From Hyphomicrobiales bacterium (lineage in GTDB: Bacteria > Pseudomonadota > Alphaproteobacteria > Rhizobiales > Beijerinckiaceae): a stretch of DNA of 64,000 bases. This document shows positions 54,274 to 62,641 of this stretch, one piece after another. The position numbers and the translations under genes are program-made. The first letter of the stretch is position 1. Each line of letters begins with the position of its first letter. The DNA lies in assembly GCA_900470095.1 (NCBI GenBank), contig UBZM01000041.1, positions 28,015-92,014 of the forward strand, written 5' to 3'. The notes beneath the pieces were generated by a model. The model was given only the letters and a program-made list of their open reading frames with translations. It made no database searches and had not been told where the DNA came from.

Positions 54274-55415
54274 TGTATGTCGCCGTCAAGGGGGGCGAAG
54301 CCGCCATCCTCGCCACACATGATCTCATCGCGGAAGCCCGCCGCGGCAACGAGGCCGTGCCCGAATTGGCCGTCGCGCAGATCCGCGAGCAGATGGGGCT
54401 CGCCTGCGCCCGCATCATGAACGAGGGCTCGCTCTACGACCCCGATCTCGCGGCGCTGGCGCTGAAGCAGGCGCAGGGCGACGCCATCGAAGCGGCCTTC
54501 CTGATGCGGGCCTATCGCACCACCTTGCCGCGTTTCGGCTCGTCGGAGCCGGTCGACACAGCGCAGATGGCGATCCGCCGTCGCGTCTCCGCCACCTACA
54601 AGGATCTGCCGGGCGGCCAGGTGCTCGGCCCGACCTATGACTACACCCACCGCCTGTTCGATTTCGCGCTGATGGACGGCGCGTCTCCCGTCGCAGTGCC
54701 TGCGGCGGCGGCCGACCTGCTCGACGCCACCATGCCGCGCGTGCCCGACATTCTCGGTGCCGAAGGCCTGATGGAAGCCGAGGAGCCGCCCGAGGGCGAT
54801 CCCCGCCCCTTCGACCTCACCCGCGAGCCGGTCTCCTTCCCCGCCGACCGTGATGTCCGGCTCCAGGCCATGGCACGCGGCGATGAGGGCTTCATGCTCG
54901 GCCTCGGCTATTCCGTGCAGCGCGGATACGGCAACTCGCATCCCTTCGTCGGCGAGGTCCGCGTCGGCGAGGTCAGCGTCGAATTCGTACCCGAGGAACT
55001 CGGCTTCGCCGTCGATCTCGGCGAGATCACGCTGACCGAATGCCAGATGGTCAACCAGTTCAACGGCACCAAGGACGTGCCGCCGCAGTTCACACGCGGC
55101 TATGGCCTCGCCTTCGGCCATGCCGAGCGCAAGGCGATGTCGATGTCGCTGGTCGATCGTGCGCTCAAGGCGCGCGAGTTCGGCGAGGCGGCAGAGTATC
55201 CCGCGCAGCAGGACGAATTCGTGCTCTACCACTCCGACAATGTCGAGGCAGCCGGCTTCGTCGAGCATCTCAAGCTGCCGCATTATGTCGACTTCCAGGG
55301 CGAGCTCGAACTGATCCGCCGCATCCGCCGCGAGCGCGAGCAGCGCCTGGCGGGCGAGATCCAAGAGACCCAGGTCCAAGAGACGCAAGACACCCTGCCG
55401 GAGGCCGCGGAATGA
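54273..55415 (+). CDS. phnI: C-P lyase subunit PhnI
   Basis: A 380-residue PhnI, the catalytic nucleosidase of the core complex. MYVAVKGGEAAI at the start, GPTYDYTHRLFDFALMDG, and ECQMVNQFNGTKDVPPQFTRGYG (quoted in part: NQFNGTKDVPPQ) are diagnostic. Longer than the usual ~354 residues because of a polar C-terminal tail with a small IQETQ/VQETQ repeat. TGATG overlap with phnH. Confidence 0.95.
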   Translation: MYVAVKGGEAAILATHDLIAEARRGNEAVPELAVAQIREQMGLACARIMNEGSLYDPDLAALALKQAQGDAIEAAFLMRAYRTTLPRFGSSEPVDTAQMAIRRRVSATYKDLPGGQVLGPTYDYTHRLFDFALMDGASPVAVPAAAADLLDATMPRVPDILGAEGLMEAEEPPEGDPRPFDLTREPVSFPADRDVRLQAMARGDEGFMLGLGYSVQRGYGNSHPFVGEVRVGEVSVEFVPEELGFAVDLGEITLTECQMVNQFNGTKDVPPQFTRGYGLAFGHAERKAMSMSLVDRALKAREFGEAAEYPAQQDEFVLYHSDNVEAAGFVEHLKLPHYVDFQGELELIRRIRREREQRLAGEIQETQVQETQDTLPEAAE

Positions 55416-56359
55416 CCCTGCACCAGATCATCCCTGGCGAAGATACAAAGCCGGCTTATAATTACGCTTATCTCGACGAGCAGACCAAGCGGATGATCCG
55501 CCGCGCCCTGCTCAAGGCGGTCGCGGTGCCAGGTTATCAGGTGCCGTTCGGCTCACGCGAGATGCCGCTGGCGCGCGGCTGGGGCACCGGCGGCATCCAG
55601 ATCACCGCCGCGATCATCGGCCCGGACGATGTGCTGAAGGTCATCGACCAGGGCGCGGACGACACCACCAACGCCGTCTCGATCCGCCGCTTCTTCGAGC
55701 GCACGGCCGATGCGAAGACGTCCGAGGCGACGGACGAGGCCACCATCATCCAGACCCGCCACCGCATCCCGGAGGCGCCGCTGAAGGCCGGGCAGATCAT
55801 GGTCTATCAGGTGCCGCAGCCGGAGCCCCTGCGGAAGCTCGAGCCGCGCGAGACCGAGACGCGCAAGATGCACGCCTGGGCCGAATACGGGCTGATGCAG
55901 GTCAAGCTCTACGAGAATATCGCCCGCTTCGGCGAGGTGACGACGACCTATGACTATCCGGTCGACGTCAATGGCCGCTATGTGATGGCGCCCTCGCCGA
56001 TCCCGAAATTCGACAATCCGAAGATGCATATGTCGCCCTCGCTCCAGCTCTTCGGAGCCGGCCGCGAGAAGCGCATCTATGCGGTGCCACCCTATACCAG
56101 CGTGCGCAGCCTCGACTTCGAGGACCATCCCTTCCGCATCCAGAGCTGGAACGAGCCCTGCGGGCTCTGCGGCGCGACCGATTCCTATCTCGACGAAGTC
56201 ATCACAGACGACCGCGGCGGGCGCATGTTCGTCTGCTCCGACAGCCATCATTGCGAGACGCGGCGCGCTGACGGTCATCGCGGCGCGATGCTGGCCGACG
56301 CATCGGCGCTCCATCTCGTCGACGACAAGCAGGCCAAGGACAAGGTGTCGAAGTCATGA
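55412..56359 (+). CDS. phnJ: Carbon-phosphorus lyase PhnJ (radical SAM)
   Basis: A 315-residue radical-SAM C-P lyase that splits alkylphosphonate ribose phosphate into alkane and 5-phosphoribosyl-1,2-cyclic phosphate. The [4Fe-4S] pattern C-x2-C-x21-C-x5-C is intact (Cys250, 253, 275, 281), and Gly41 in VAVPGYQVPF matches the proposed glycyl-radical site. ATGA overlaps both with phnI and with phnK keep stoichiometry of the core complex. Confidence 0.96.
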   Translation: MTLHQIIPGEDTKPAYNYAYLDEQTKRMIRRALLKAVAVPGYQVPFGSREMPLARGWGTGGIQITAAIIGPDDVLKVIDQGADDTTNAVSIRRFFERTADAKTSEATDEATIIQTRHRIPEAPLKAGQIMVYQVPQPEPLRKLEPRETETRKMHAWAEYGLMQVKLYENIARFGEVTTTYDYPVDVNGRYVMAPSPIPKFDNPKMHMSPSLQLFGAGREKRIYAVPPYTSVRSLDFEDHPFRIQSWNEPCGLCGATDSYLDEVITDDRGGRMFVCSDSHHCETRRADGHRGAMLADASALHLVDDKQAKDKVSKS

Positions 56360-57162
56360 CCCAGCATGTCTCCCCGCAGGATCTCGGCATCGATCCCGAT
56401 CCGCTGCTCTCGGTCACCGGCGTCGGCCGCTTCTACGGCGAACGCATCGGCTGCGCCGATGTCTCCTTCGATCTCTGGCCGGGCGAGGTGCTCGGTATCG
56501 TCGGCGAATCCGGCTCGGGAAAATCGACCTTGCTGCGCTGCCTCGCCGGCATCGACGCACCGGACGCGGGCGAAGTGCTGTTTCGCGGCTCCGGCCAGCC
56601 GCTCGACATCTATTCGGTCGCCGAGCAGGATCGCCGCCGCCTGATGCGCACGGCCTGGGGCATCGTGCACCAGAACCCGCGCGACGGCCTGCGCATGGAC
56701 GTCTCTGCCGGCGGCAATGTCGGCGAGCGCCTGATGGACCGCGGCGACCGGCATTACGGCAAGATCCGCGAGCGCGCGCTCGACTGGCTCACGCGTGTCG
56801 AGATCGCCGAGAACCGCATCGACGACCGTCCCCGTCAGTTCTCGGGCGGCATGCAGCAGCGCCTGCAGATCGCCCGCGTCCTGGTCTCCGAGCCGAAACT
56901 CGTCTTCATGGACGAGCCGACCGGTGGCCTCGACGTCTCCGTGCAGGCGCGACTGCTCGATCTGCTGCGCGTGCTGGTCCGTGATCTCGGACTGGCCGCC
57001 ATCATCGTCACGCATGACCTCGCCGTCGCGCGCCTGCTCACCGACCGGCTGATGGTGATGAAGGACGGCCGCGTCGTCGAGCAGGGGCTGACCGATCAGG
57101 TCCTGGACGACCCCCATCACGCCTACACGCAGTTGCTCACCTCGGCCGTGCTGAGCGTATGA
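56356..57162 (+). CDS. phnK: C-P lyase ABC-type ATPase PhnK
   Basis: A 268-residue ABC ATPase: Walker A GESGSGKST, signature FSGGMQQRLQ, Walker B LVFMDEPTGGLDVS. PhnK docks on the PhnGHIJ complex and couples ATP hydrolysis to the C-P lyase cycle rather than serving a transporter. No membrane partner is encoded nearby, as expected. Overlaps phnJ by four bases. Confidence 0.93.
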   Translation: MTQHVSPQDLGIDPDPLLSVTGVGRFYGERIGCADVSFDLWPGEVLGIVGESGSGKSTLLRCLAGIDAPDAGEVLFRGSGQPLDIYSVAEQDRRRLMRTAWGIVHQNPRDGLRMDVSAGGNVGERLMDRGDRHYGKIRERALDWLTRVEIAENRIDDRPRQFSGGMQQRLQIARVLVSEPKLVFMDEPTGGLDVSVQARLLDLLRVLVRDLGLAAIIVTHDLAVARLLTDRLMVMKDGRVVEQGLTDQVLDDPHHAYTQLLTSAVLSV

Positions 57163-57205
57163 GCGTCACAATCGCGTCACTGGAACCGCGCAAGGCATCC
57201 CGATC

Positions 57206-57904
57206 ATGACCACGATGATTCACGTCGAGAACGTCGCCAAGACCTTTACCCTGCACAATCAGGGCGGGGTCCGGCTGCCTGTCTTCGACAATGTCAATTT
57301 CAGCGTCGAGGCCGGCGAGGCGCTCGTCCTGGCGGGAGCTTCGGGCGCCGGCAAGTCGAGCCTGCTGCGCATTCTCTACGGCAACTACCGGCCGAGCTCC
57401 GGCCATATCCACATCACCCATGCCGGCCGGGCCATCGACATCGTCGCGGCCGTGCCGCGTACGGTGCTCGATATCCGTCGCCGCACGCTTGGTTTCGTCT
57501 CGCAGTTCCTGCGCGTGATCCCGCGCGTTTCGGCGCTCGACATCGTCCGCGATCCGCTGCTGGCGCGCGGCGTCTCCCCTGATGAGGCCAGCGAGCGTGC
57601 CAAAGCGATTCTCGCCCGGCTGAACCTGCCGGAACGCCTCTGGCATCTCGCGCCCGCCACCTTCTCCGGCGGCGAGCAGCAGCGCGTCAACATCGCCCGT
57701 TCCTTCGTCGATCCGGCGCCGATCCTGCTGATCGACGAACCGACCGCCTCGCTCGATGCAGCCAATCGCGACGTCGTGGTTGACCTGATCGGCGAGGCGC
57801 GCGCAAACGGGTCCGCCATCGTCGGGATCTTCCATGACGAGGCGGTGCGCGAGCGCGTCGCCACACGCTATCTCGACATCACAGCATTCCGGAAGGCCGC
57901 CTGA
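57206..57904 (+). CDS. phnL: C-P lyase ABC-type ATPase PhnL
   Basis: A 232-residue ABC ATPase with Walker A GASGAGKSS, signature FSGGEQQRVN and Walker B ILLIDEPTASLDA. PhnL joins PhnK on the C-P lyase complex. The 43-base gap before it is the longest inside the phnG-phnM run. Its TGA shares a base with the phnM ATG. Confidence 0.94.
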   Translation: MTTMIHVENVAKTFTLHNQGGVRLPVFDNVNFSVEAGEALVLAGASGAGKSSLLRILYGNYRPSSGHIHITHAGRAIDIVAAVPRTVLDIRRRTLGFVSQFLRVIPRVSALDIVRDPLLARGVSPDEASERAKAILARLNLPERLWHLAPATFSGGEQQRVNIARSFVDPAPILLIDEPTASLDAANRDVVVDLIGEARANGSAIVGIFHDEAVRERVATRYLDITAFRKAA

Positions 57905-59043
57905 TGCAGACCGTTCTCACCAATGCCAAACTGATCCTGGAGAACGAGGTCGTCACCGGCACGATCGCCTTCGACGCAACCGGGATCACCGCTGTCGACC
58001 AGGGCCGCTCGCAACTGCCGGGCGCAATCGATATCGGCGGCGACTATGTCGCGCCCGGCCTCGTCGAGATGCATACCGACAACATGGAAAAGCACTTCAT
58101 GCCCCGGCCCAAGGTGTTCTGGCCGAACGGGCTTGCAGCCGCGCTGGTTCATGACGCCCAGATGGCGGCCTCCGGGGTCACCACCGTCTATGACGCGGTC
58201 TGTGCCGGTACGCCCTTTTCGGCCAAGGACTACCGCAAGGACATCTTCGCCGACGTGATGAAGGCCCTGCGCGAAGGCAAGGCCGAAGGCGTCTTCCGCA
58301 TCGACCACCGCATCCACATGCGCTGCGAACTGACCAGCCCGGACCTGATGCGCGACATCGAGCCCTATCGCGAGGACGATCTCGTCCAGCTCGTCTCCCT
58401 GATGGACCACACGCCCGGCCAGCGCCAGTGGCGCGACATCCAGCACTTGCGCACCTATGCGCTCGGCAATGGCAAGACCGAGGCCGAGTTCGAGGAGGAC
58501 GTCGCCGTCCGCCAGTCCGAAGGCACGGCCAATGTGCCGAGCAACTGGAGTGCCGTGGTCGAGATGTTCCGGACGCGTGGCATCCCGATCGCAACCCATG
58601 ACGACACCACGGTCGACCATGTCGAGGCCGGTGTCGCGTCGGGCGCCCTGATTTCGGAATTCCCGACCACGATCGAGGCGGCGGCAGCCGCGAAGCAGCG
58701 TGGGCTTGCCACCATCGCCGGTGCACCGAACGTCGTGCGCGGCGGCTCGCATTCCGGCGGCGTCTCGGTCTCCGAACTGGCCGAGAAGGGCCTGCTCGAC
58801 GGCCTCTCCTCCGATTATGTCCCGGCAAGCCTGCTCCAGGCGGTGCTGAAGCTGCATGCCAGGCACGGCATCGCGCTGCCGGAGGCCATGGGCATGGTGA
58901 CCTGGAAGATCGCCGACATCCTCGGCCTGAAGGATCGCGGCCATCTCAAGTCCGGCCTGCGCGCGGACCTGGTGCGCTTCAAGGCACTCGGCGCGACGCC
59001 GGTGATCGCCGCCGTCTGGTCGAAGGGCGAGCGCGCATTTTGA
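57904..59043 (+). CDS. phnM: Triphosphoribosyl phosphonate diphosphohydrolase PhnM
   Basis: A 379-residue amidohydrolase-superfamily enzyme that removes pyrophosphate from alkylphosphonate ribose triphosphate. APGLVEMHTDNMEKHFMPRP (H-x-D metal site) and IATHDDTTVDHVEAG are diagnostic. Coupled to phnL (TGATG) and to the DUF1045 gene (TTGA). Acts between the PhnGHIL ribosyl transfer and PhnJ lysis. Confidence 0.95.
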   Translation: MQTVLTNAKLILENEVVTGTIAFDATGITAVDQGRSQLPGAIDIGGDYVAPGLVEMHTDNMEKHFMPRPKVFWPNGLAAALVHDAQMAASGVTTVYDAVCAGTPFSAKDYRKDIFADVMKALREGKAEGVFRIDHRIHMRCELTSPDLMRDIEPYREDDLVQLVSLMDHTPGQRQWRDIQHLRTYALGNGKTEAEFEEDVAVRQSEGTANVPSNWSAVVEMFRTRGIPIATHDDTTVDHVEAGVASGALISEFPTTIEAAAAAKQRGLATIAGAPNVVRGGSHSGGVSVSELAEKGLLDGLSSDYVPASLLQAVLKLHARHGIALPEAMGMVTWKIADILGLKDRGHLKSGLRADLVRFKALGATPVIAAVWSKGERAF

Positions 59044-59735
59044 GTACGCCGCGCTACGCTCTCTATTACGCCCCCGCCGCCGACAGCGCCCTCTGGCGCT
59101 TCGGCAGCGCCGTGCTGGGCTATGACGCCGTCACCGGTGCGGATGTCCCCGCCTTGGTGCCGCCCGGCTGCGATCACAGCCAGTGGCCAGTCCTGACCGA
59201 AGAGCCACGTCGCTACGGTTTCCACGCCACGCTGAAAGCCCCATTCGAACTGGCGGCCGGTCGCAGCGAGGGCCAATTGCGCGCCTTCGCCCATAATTAT
59301 GCGGCAGGCCTCGAGAGCGTCCGGCTCGACGGCCTGAGCCTGACCGCGCTTGGCTCCTTCATCGCGCTCACCCCTTCGGCCGAAAGCCCGGCGCTGCAGC
59401 GCTTCGCCTTCGCCCTCGTCCAGGCCTTCGAGCCGTTCCGCGCTCCGCTGGCCGAGGCCGACATGGCGCGGCGCCTGAAGCACCCGCTGACCCCGGCCCA
59501 GCGCGCCTATCTCGAAGCCTATGGCTACCCCTATGTCGGCGACGCCTTCCGTTTCCACATGACGCTGACCGGCTCGCTGCCGATGGATCAGGGGGCTTTG
59601 GTGCAGCTCGCTCTCAGGGATGCCTATGCACAGGCCGTTCCGGCGAAGCCCGCCGTGATCGACCGCATCGCGCTCTTCAAGCAGGACACGCGGGCAAGCC
59701 GCTTCCGTCTGCTCGACAGTTTTTCGCTGGCCTGA
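59040..59735 (+). CDS. DUF1045 putative 2H phosphoesterase of phosphonate metabolism
   Basis: A 231-residue DUF1045 protein, a family found almost only in phosphonate clusters. Two H-x-T motifs, H62-A-T64 (GFHATLKAPF) and H173-M-T175 (RFHMTLTGSL), make it a member of the 2H phosphoesterase superfamily that opens cyclic phosphodiesters. phnP, the usual 5-phosphoribosyl-1,2-cyclic phosphate hydrolase, is absent from this island, so this protein could fill that step (inference). TTG 59040 overlaps the phnM stop by four bases. Converges with phnN with no spacer. Confidence 0.85.
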   Translation: MSTPRYALYYAPAADSALWRFGSAVLGYDAVTGADVPALVPPGCDHSQWPVLTEEPRRYGFHATLKAPFELAAGRSEGQLRAFAHNYAAGLESVRLDGLSLTALGSFIALTPSAESPALQRFAFALVQAFEPFRAPLAEADMARRLKHPLTPAQRAYLEAYGYPYVGDAFRFHMTLTGSLPMDQGALVQLALRDAYAQAVPAKPAVIDRIALFKQDTRASRFRLLDSFSLA

Positions 59736-60347
59736 TCAGCGATGCGGACTGAGCGCGGTCAGCACGGCGACGAGTTCGCCGGCCGCCTCGGCCACGGTCC
59801 GGTCGTTCTGGATCGAAACCAGCTGCGCGCGCTCGGTCGCCAGCGGCACCTCGCGAGCAAGGCGGGCACGGATATCGGCCTCGCTTTCGCGTCCACGCGC
59901 CGCCAGCCGCCTGGCAAGAACCTCGTTCGGGGCGGTGATGTTGACCACCGTCACCCGGCCGGCGAGACGCTCGGCCGCGGGAACGGCCCGGCGCGAGCCA
60001 TTGGCGATGACCACCTGTCCGCTCGCGATGCCGGCCAGCGCGGCGGCCGGAATGCCGTAGCGGAGGCCATGGGCGCGCCAGCTCAGCGCGAGTGCGCCGC
60101 GCGCTTCGGCCTCGTCGAACTCAGCCTCGCTGCAGCTGTCATGGTCCTCGGCGCCAGCCATGGCCTGGCGGGTGATCAGGCGGCGCACAAAGGCGAAGCG
60201 GCCATCGCCCGCCAGCGCGGCACGGGCGGCATCCATCAGCGTGTCCTTGCCCGCTCCGGACGGGCCAACCACCAGCACGAGAACTCCCGATTCTGCGGCC
60301 GCTATGGCTGCAGAGGGTTCCAACAGATCTTGAGAGGATGACGACAT
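59736..60347 (-). CDS. phnN: Ribose 1,5-bisphosphokinase PhnN
   Basis: A 203-residue guanylate-kinase-fold enzyme with the P-loop VVGPSGAGKDTL (about 28-38). PhnN makes phosphoribosyl pyrophosphate from ribose 1,5-bisphosphate, the last step of phosphonate ribose recycling. It is the only C-P lyase gene on the minus strand here. ATG 60347 gives a 20-residue extra leader; GTG 60278 has a good GGGAG site five bases upstream and gives a 180-residue product closer to the family size, but trims the first strand. The start is thus uncertain. Confidence 0.88.
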   Translation of the reverse strand: MSSSSQDLLEPSAAIAAAESGVLVLVVGPSGAGKDTLMDAARAALAGDGRFAFVRRLITRQAMAGAEDHDSCSEAEFDEAEARGALALSWRAHGLRYGIPAAALAGIASGQVVIANGSRRAVPAAERLAGRVTVVNITAPNEVLARRLAARGRESEADIRARLAREVPLATERAQLVSIQNDRTVAEAAGELVAVLTALSPHR

Positions 60348-60972
60348 GGCGGGCAAGAAACTCGGACTTGAACCTGTGATCGACCCGACCGCTCACGTGC
60401 GGCAGGCGACGCTCGGGCGCTACACCGAAATCGGCGCGCGCACCTCCTTCGTCGAGTCGACGATGGGGGACTACTCCTATGTCGTGAACGACTCGAATGT
60501 CATTTACACGACAATCGGCAAATTCTGTTCGATCGCGGCCATGACGCGCATTAACCCAGGCAACCACCCGATGCAGCGGGCGAGCCAATCGCATTTCAGC
60601 TATCGCGCCAGCGCCTATTTCGACGATGCTGAGGACGACGCGCCCTTCTTCGCCTGGCGCCGCTCCACACCGGTAACGATCGGCCACGATGTCTGGATCG
60701 GCCATGGCGCGATCGTACTGGCCGGCCGCTCGATCGGCACGGGCGCGGTCGTCGCCGGCGGCGCCGTCGTCACCAAGGACGTGCCGGCCTACACCATCGT
60801 CGCCGGCAACCCGGCCAAGCCGATCCGCCGGCGTTTTCCCGAAGACATCGCCGAGCGGCTGATCGCGCTGTCCTGGTGGGACTGGGATCATGCAGCCTTG
60901 CGCGCCGCACTCGACGATTTCCGGACGCTGCCCGTCGAAGCCTTTCTCGAGCGCTATGAAGGCCCGCAGTGA
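60346..60972 (+). CDS. Hexapeptide-repeat acetyltransferase of phosphonate clusters
   Basis: A 208-residue left-handed beta-helix transferase of the XAT/DapH type, matching the phosphonate-linked hexapeptide family. TIGKFCSIAAMTRINPGNHP, VTIGHDVWIGHGAIVLAGRS and GAVVAGGAVVTKDVPAYTIVAGNPAK show the hexapeptide turns and the catalytic-His loop. It may acetylate aminophosphonates in place of PhnO (inference). GAGAGGA upstream supports ATG 60346, which shares two bases with the opposite-strand phnN ATG. Confidence 0.85.
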   Translation: MAGKKLGLEPVIDPTAHVRQATLGRYTEIGARTSFVESTMGDYSYVVNDSNVIYTTIGKFCSIAAMTRINPGNHPMQRASQSHFSYRASAYFDDAEDDAPFFAWRRSTPVTIGHDVWIGHGAIVLAGRSIGTGAVVAGGAVVTKDVPAYTIVAGNPAKPIRRRFPEDIAERLIALSWWDWDHAALRAALDDFRTLPVEAFLERYEGPQ

Positions 60973-61124
60973 ACCGCTGGCGATCGACAATCCTGCGGCA
61001 TAGGACCACAGACACTCCGTCCTGCAGGCAAGCGCCGCAATCTTCTTCGGATGTTAACCAGCCATCGCCGAGTTTCGGCCTGCGTGCCGAGGGGGCTCGG
61101 CGCATCAGGCTTGAGTAAACGGCT

Positions 61125-62630
61125 ATGGCACCATCCGACGATCTCGCCCGGCGGCGCGACTTCATGAAGCTCGGTCCGGACGCGTTGCGGCGCATCCACG
61201 ATGTCGAGGAGACGCTGCTGGAGGCCCTGCCGGATGCGCTCGGCGCCTTCTATGCGCAGGTCCGCGCCTTCCCCGAAACCCGCGCCTTCTTCGCCAGCGA
61301 TGCCCATATCGAGCACGCGAAGAGCAAGCAGCTCGGCTACTGGGATCGGATCGCCAAGGGCCAGCTCGACGAGGACTACGTCGCCGCCGTCACCACGGTC
61401 GGCAAGGTCCACGCCCGGATCGGGCTGGAGCCGCGCTGGTATATCGGCGGCTATGCCCTGCTCCTGGAGCATCTGATCGGCAAGGTGCTCGAGGCGCGCT
61501 GGCCGAAGGGCCGCTTCGGCGGCAAGATCGAAGGCGCCGAGGAGCGTGCCGCCGAGATCACCGCCATCGTCAAGGCGACCTTGCTCGACATGGACTATGC
61601 CATCTCGGTCTATCTCGAAGCCTCCGAGCACGCCCGCCTCAAGGTCGAGGCGGAAGCCCGCGCCGTCGAGCAGGCCAAGGCGGACGAGCGCGACAGGGTC
61701 GTCAGCCTGGTCAGCGAGGGCATGGCCGCGCTCGCCAAAGGTGACCTGACCTTCCGCATGGATGCGGAGATGCCGCCCGAATATGCGCTGCTGCGCAGCC
61801 ATTTCAATCACGCCATGGAACAGCTCGGCGAGATGGTCACGACCATCCAGGCGACGTCGGGCTCGATCGCCACCTCCTCGCAGGAGATCGCCTCCGGCGC
61901 TGACGACCTGTCGCGGCGCACCGAGGAACAGGCCGCCGCGCTCGAACAGACGGCAGCCACCACCGAAGAGCTCGCCGCGTCCGTCAAGACCTCGGCGCAG
62001 TCTTCGCGCGAGTCGGTTGCGCTGGCCGATGACGCCGCTGCCGTCGCCCGCACCGGCGGCACCATCGTCAGCGACGCGATCGATGCCATGACCCGGATCG
62101 AGCAGGCCTCGAAGAAGATCTCGGAGATCACCACGGTGATCGACGGCATCGCCTTCCAGACCAATCTTCTCGCGCTCAACGCCGCGGTCGAAGCGGCGCG
62201 CGCCGGCGATGCCGGGCGCGGCTTTGCCGTCGTCGCAGCCGAGGTCCGGGCGCTTGCCCAGCGCTCGGCCGAAGCCGCCAAGGACATCACCGGGCTGATC
62301 GGATCTTCCGATGCCGAGGTCGCCGAAGGCGTCCGGCTCGTCCGCCTCGCCGGCGGCACGCTGGAGAAGATCGTCGATGCCTCGATGCGCGTCTCCGGCA
62401 CCGTCAATGAGATCGCGGTGGCGTCCGGCGAACAGGCCAATGGCATCGACGAGATGAGCCAGACCGTCAGCCATATGGACGAGATCACCCAGAGCAACGC
62501 GGCGCTTGCCGAACAGAGCGCAGCCTCGGCCCGCACCCTGCTCAGCCAGATCGAGCGACTGAACCAGCTCGTCGCAGCCTTCCGCACGCAGGAGCAGCGC
62601 GCAGCCAGGGCCGGACACCGGGCAGCCTAG
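61125..62630 (+). CDS. Globin-coupled methyl-accepting chemotaxis protein
   Basis: A 501-residue soluble chemoreceptor. N-terminal protoglobin sensor (about 12-170) with proximal His96 in VGKVHARIGLEPRWYIGGY, HAMP-like linker (about 195-250, VSEGMAALAKGDLTFRM), then an MCP signalling domain (about 255-495) with the hairpin tip SEITTVIDGIAFQTNLLALN. No transmembrane segment is apparent, so it should sense oxygen or redox through haem in the cytoplasm and feed the CheA pathway. No C-terminal CheR-binding pentapeptide is seen. Upstream is a small GCCGAG/CTCGGC inverted repeat (61086-61101). Confidence 0.93.
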   Translation: MAPSDDLARRRDFMKLGPDALRRIHDVEETLLEALPDALGAFYAQVRAFPETRAFFASDAHIEHAKSKQLGYWDRIAKGQLDEDYVAAVTTVGKVHARIGLEPRWYIGGYALLLEHLIGKVLEARWPKGRFGGKIEGAEERAAEITAIVKATLLDMDYAISVYLEASEHARLKVEAEARAVEQAKADERDRVVSLVSEGMAALAKGDLTFRMDAEMPPEYALLRSHFNHAMEQLGEMVTTIQATSGSIATSSQEIASGADDLSRRTEEQAAALEQTAATTEELAASVKTSAQSSRESVALADDAAAVARTGGTIVSDAIDAMTRIEQASKKISEITTVIDGIAFQTNLLALNAAVEAARAGDAGRGFAVVAAEVRALAQRSAEAAKDITGLIGSSDAEVAEGVRLVRLAGGTLEKIVDASMRVSGTVNEIAVASGEQANGIDEMSQTVSHMDEITQSNAALAEQSAASARTLLSQIERLNQLVAAFRTQEQRAARAGHRAA

Positions 62631-62641
62631 GACCCCCTGGC

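Noticed and set aside
61086..61101. GCCGAG-GGGG-CTCGGC hairpin upstream of the chemoreceptor
   Set aside because: A 6-bp stem without a T-run; too weak to call a terminator or operator.
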